From Lichenihabitans psoromatis (GTDB lineage: Bacteria; Pseudomonadota; Alphaproteobacteria; Rhizobiales; Beijerinckiaceae): 64,000 nt of DNA. Positions 63,674 through 64,000 of the stretch are shown piece after piece. Below the pieces are notes generated by a model. That model did no database searches, had not been told where the DNA came from, and worked only from the letters and a program-made list of their open reading frames with translations. The DNA is taken from assembly GCF_004323635.1 (NCBI RefSeq), contig NZ_CP036515.1, positions 4,217,501 through 4,281,500 on the forward strand. The letters are read 5' to 3'. Every line of letters starts with the position of its first letter. Within the stretch, counting starts at the first letter, position 1. The position numbers were made by a program, and so were the translations under genes.

Positions 63674-64000
63674 ATGGAGCGAATCGTCGCGGGTGTCTTC
63701 AGGCTGGCACTGCTGGTCGTCGTCCTCGTGAACGCGGTCGCAATTCTGGCTCCGCTGCAGCTGCTGGCTCAACGGTTCGGTTGGCCGATCGCCCGGCGCA
63801 TCCCGGTTCTCTTCTGCCGCTCGTTGTGCTGGATCGTGAACCTGCGGCCGCATTTTGTCGGATCCCCCGCGAGTGGGCCTCGCCTGCTGGTGCCAAACCA
63901 CGTCTCGTGGCTCGATATTCCGGCGATGGGTTGCTACGAGCCGGTCTGCTTCATTGCCAAGCGCGAGGTCGGCACCTGGCCGATCCTCGGGCGGCTGGCC
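63674..64000 (+). CDS. 1-acyl-sn-glycerol-3-phosphate acyltransferase (PlsC family), 5' part
   Basis: The first 109 residues of a membrane acyltransferase that continues past the window. A hydrophobic N-terminal helix (LALLVVVLVNAVAILAPLQLLA) is followed by the catalytic motif NHVSWLDIP, the H-x4-D box of the PlsC/LpxL-like superfamily. It would acylate lysophosphatidic acid to phosphatidic acid or a related lipid. ATG 63674 has AGGTGG upstream. It is about 100 bp downstream of rimI. Confidence 0.88.
   Translation, partial: MERIVAGVFRLALLVVVLVNAVAILAPLQLLAQRFGWPIARRIPVLFCRSLCWIVNLRPHFVGSPASGPRLLVPNHVSWLDIPAMGCYEPVCFIAKREVGTWPILGRLA

Overview
The window reads as a piece of an alphaproteobacterial chromosome, most probably order Hyphomicrobiales (Rhizobiales). 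The DNA is GC-rich. Lineage-typical genes include a GapR-type DUF2312 protein, a DUF882 peptidase, an Inh/Omp19 envelope protein, a DUF4142 protein and a solitary BioY. No species is claimed; the order is inferred from gene families and gene order.

Layout. (1) 1-4569: a tightly overlapping operon with the ATPase (cut by the window edge) and permease of a nitrate/taurine/HMP-type ABC importer, a cytosine-deaminase-like amidohydrolase, an FAD-linked oxidase and a flavodoxin-fold quinone reductase. It is followed by thiD, which overlaps a metallophosphoesterase gene broken by an in-frame TGA, and then hemH. (2) 7406-13601: mtgA and kbl on the minus strand, rsfS-rlmH on the plus strand, a flavin reductase and a LysR regulator, and a translationally coupled bioY-DUF1284 pair. 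(3) 13959-20036: two small envelope genes, the metQ-metN-metI methionine importer, a short PhnA-like protein, and a DUF4188/TetR divergon with two identical palindromic operators. A DUF4142 protein follows, with a decayed FAD-monooxygenase tail overlapping its 3' end.

(4) 21007-31485: a genomic island of about 10.5 kb inserted in a tRNA-Arg(CCG) gene. It is bounded by exact 54-bp direct repeats of the tRNA 3' part. It carries a P4-type integrase at the left end, a type I restriction-modification operon (hsdR, hsdM, hsdS) ending in an Mrr-like endonuclease gene, and an unknown divergent gene. At the right end are an AlpA-like protein, an HTH/zinc-ribbon protein and a frameshifted second tyrosine recombinase. 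A shared 20-bp double GTGCTACCC motif lies just inside each end.

(5) 31703-44026: gapR, a DUF882 peptidase, an L,D-transpeptidase, a sigma-54-type response regulator, a conserved hypothetical, a large autotransporter whose passenger carries acid-phosphatase (PAP2) motifs, and an M3 oligoendopeptidase. (6) 44136-53668: an ABC1/UbiB-type kinase, a tiny membrane protein, xerD, a D-Ala-D-Ala dipeptidase and a trypsin-fold protein that has lost its catalytic residues. Then come a dehydratase/semialdehyde-dehydrogenase pair for sugar-acid breakdown, a small phosphoesterase, an MBL hydrolase and an intact HtrA-like protease. (7) 53681-64000: a nitrate/sulfonate-type ABC importer with a fused double permease, a tandem Inh-domain protein, a D-2-hydroxyacid dehydrogenase, purE-purK, a TetR regulator, nfu, tsaB, rimI and the start of a PlsC acyltransferase.

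The most notable items are the tRNA-Arg restriction island, the surface phosphatase autotransporter, the pseudoprotease, the TGA-for-Trp phosphoesterase and the pyrimidine-type operon at the left edge.
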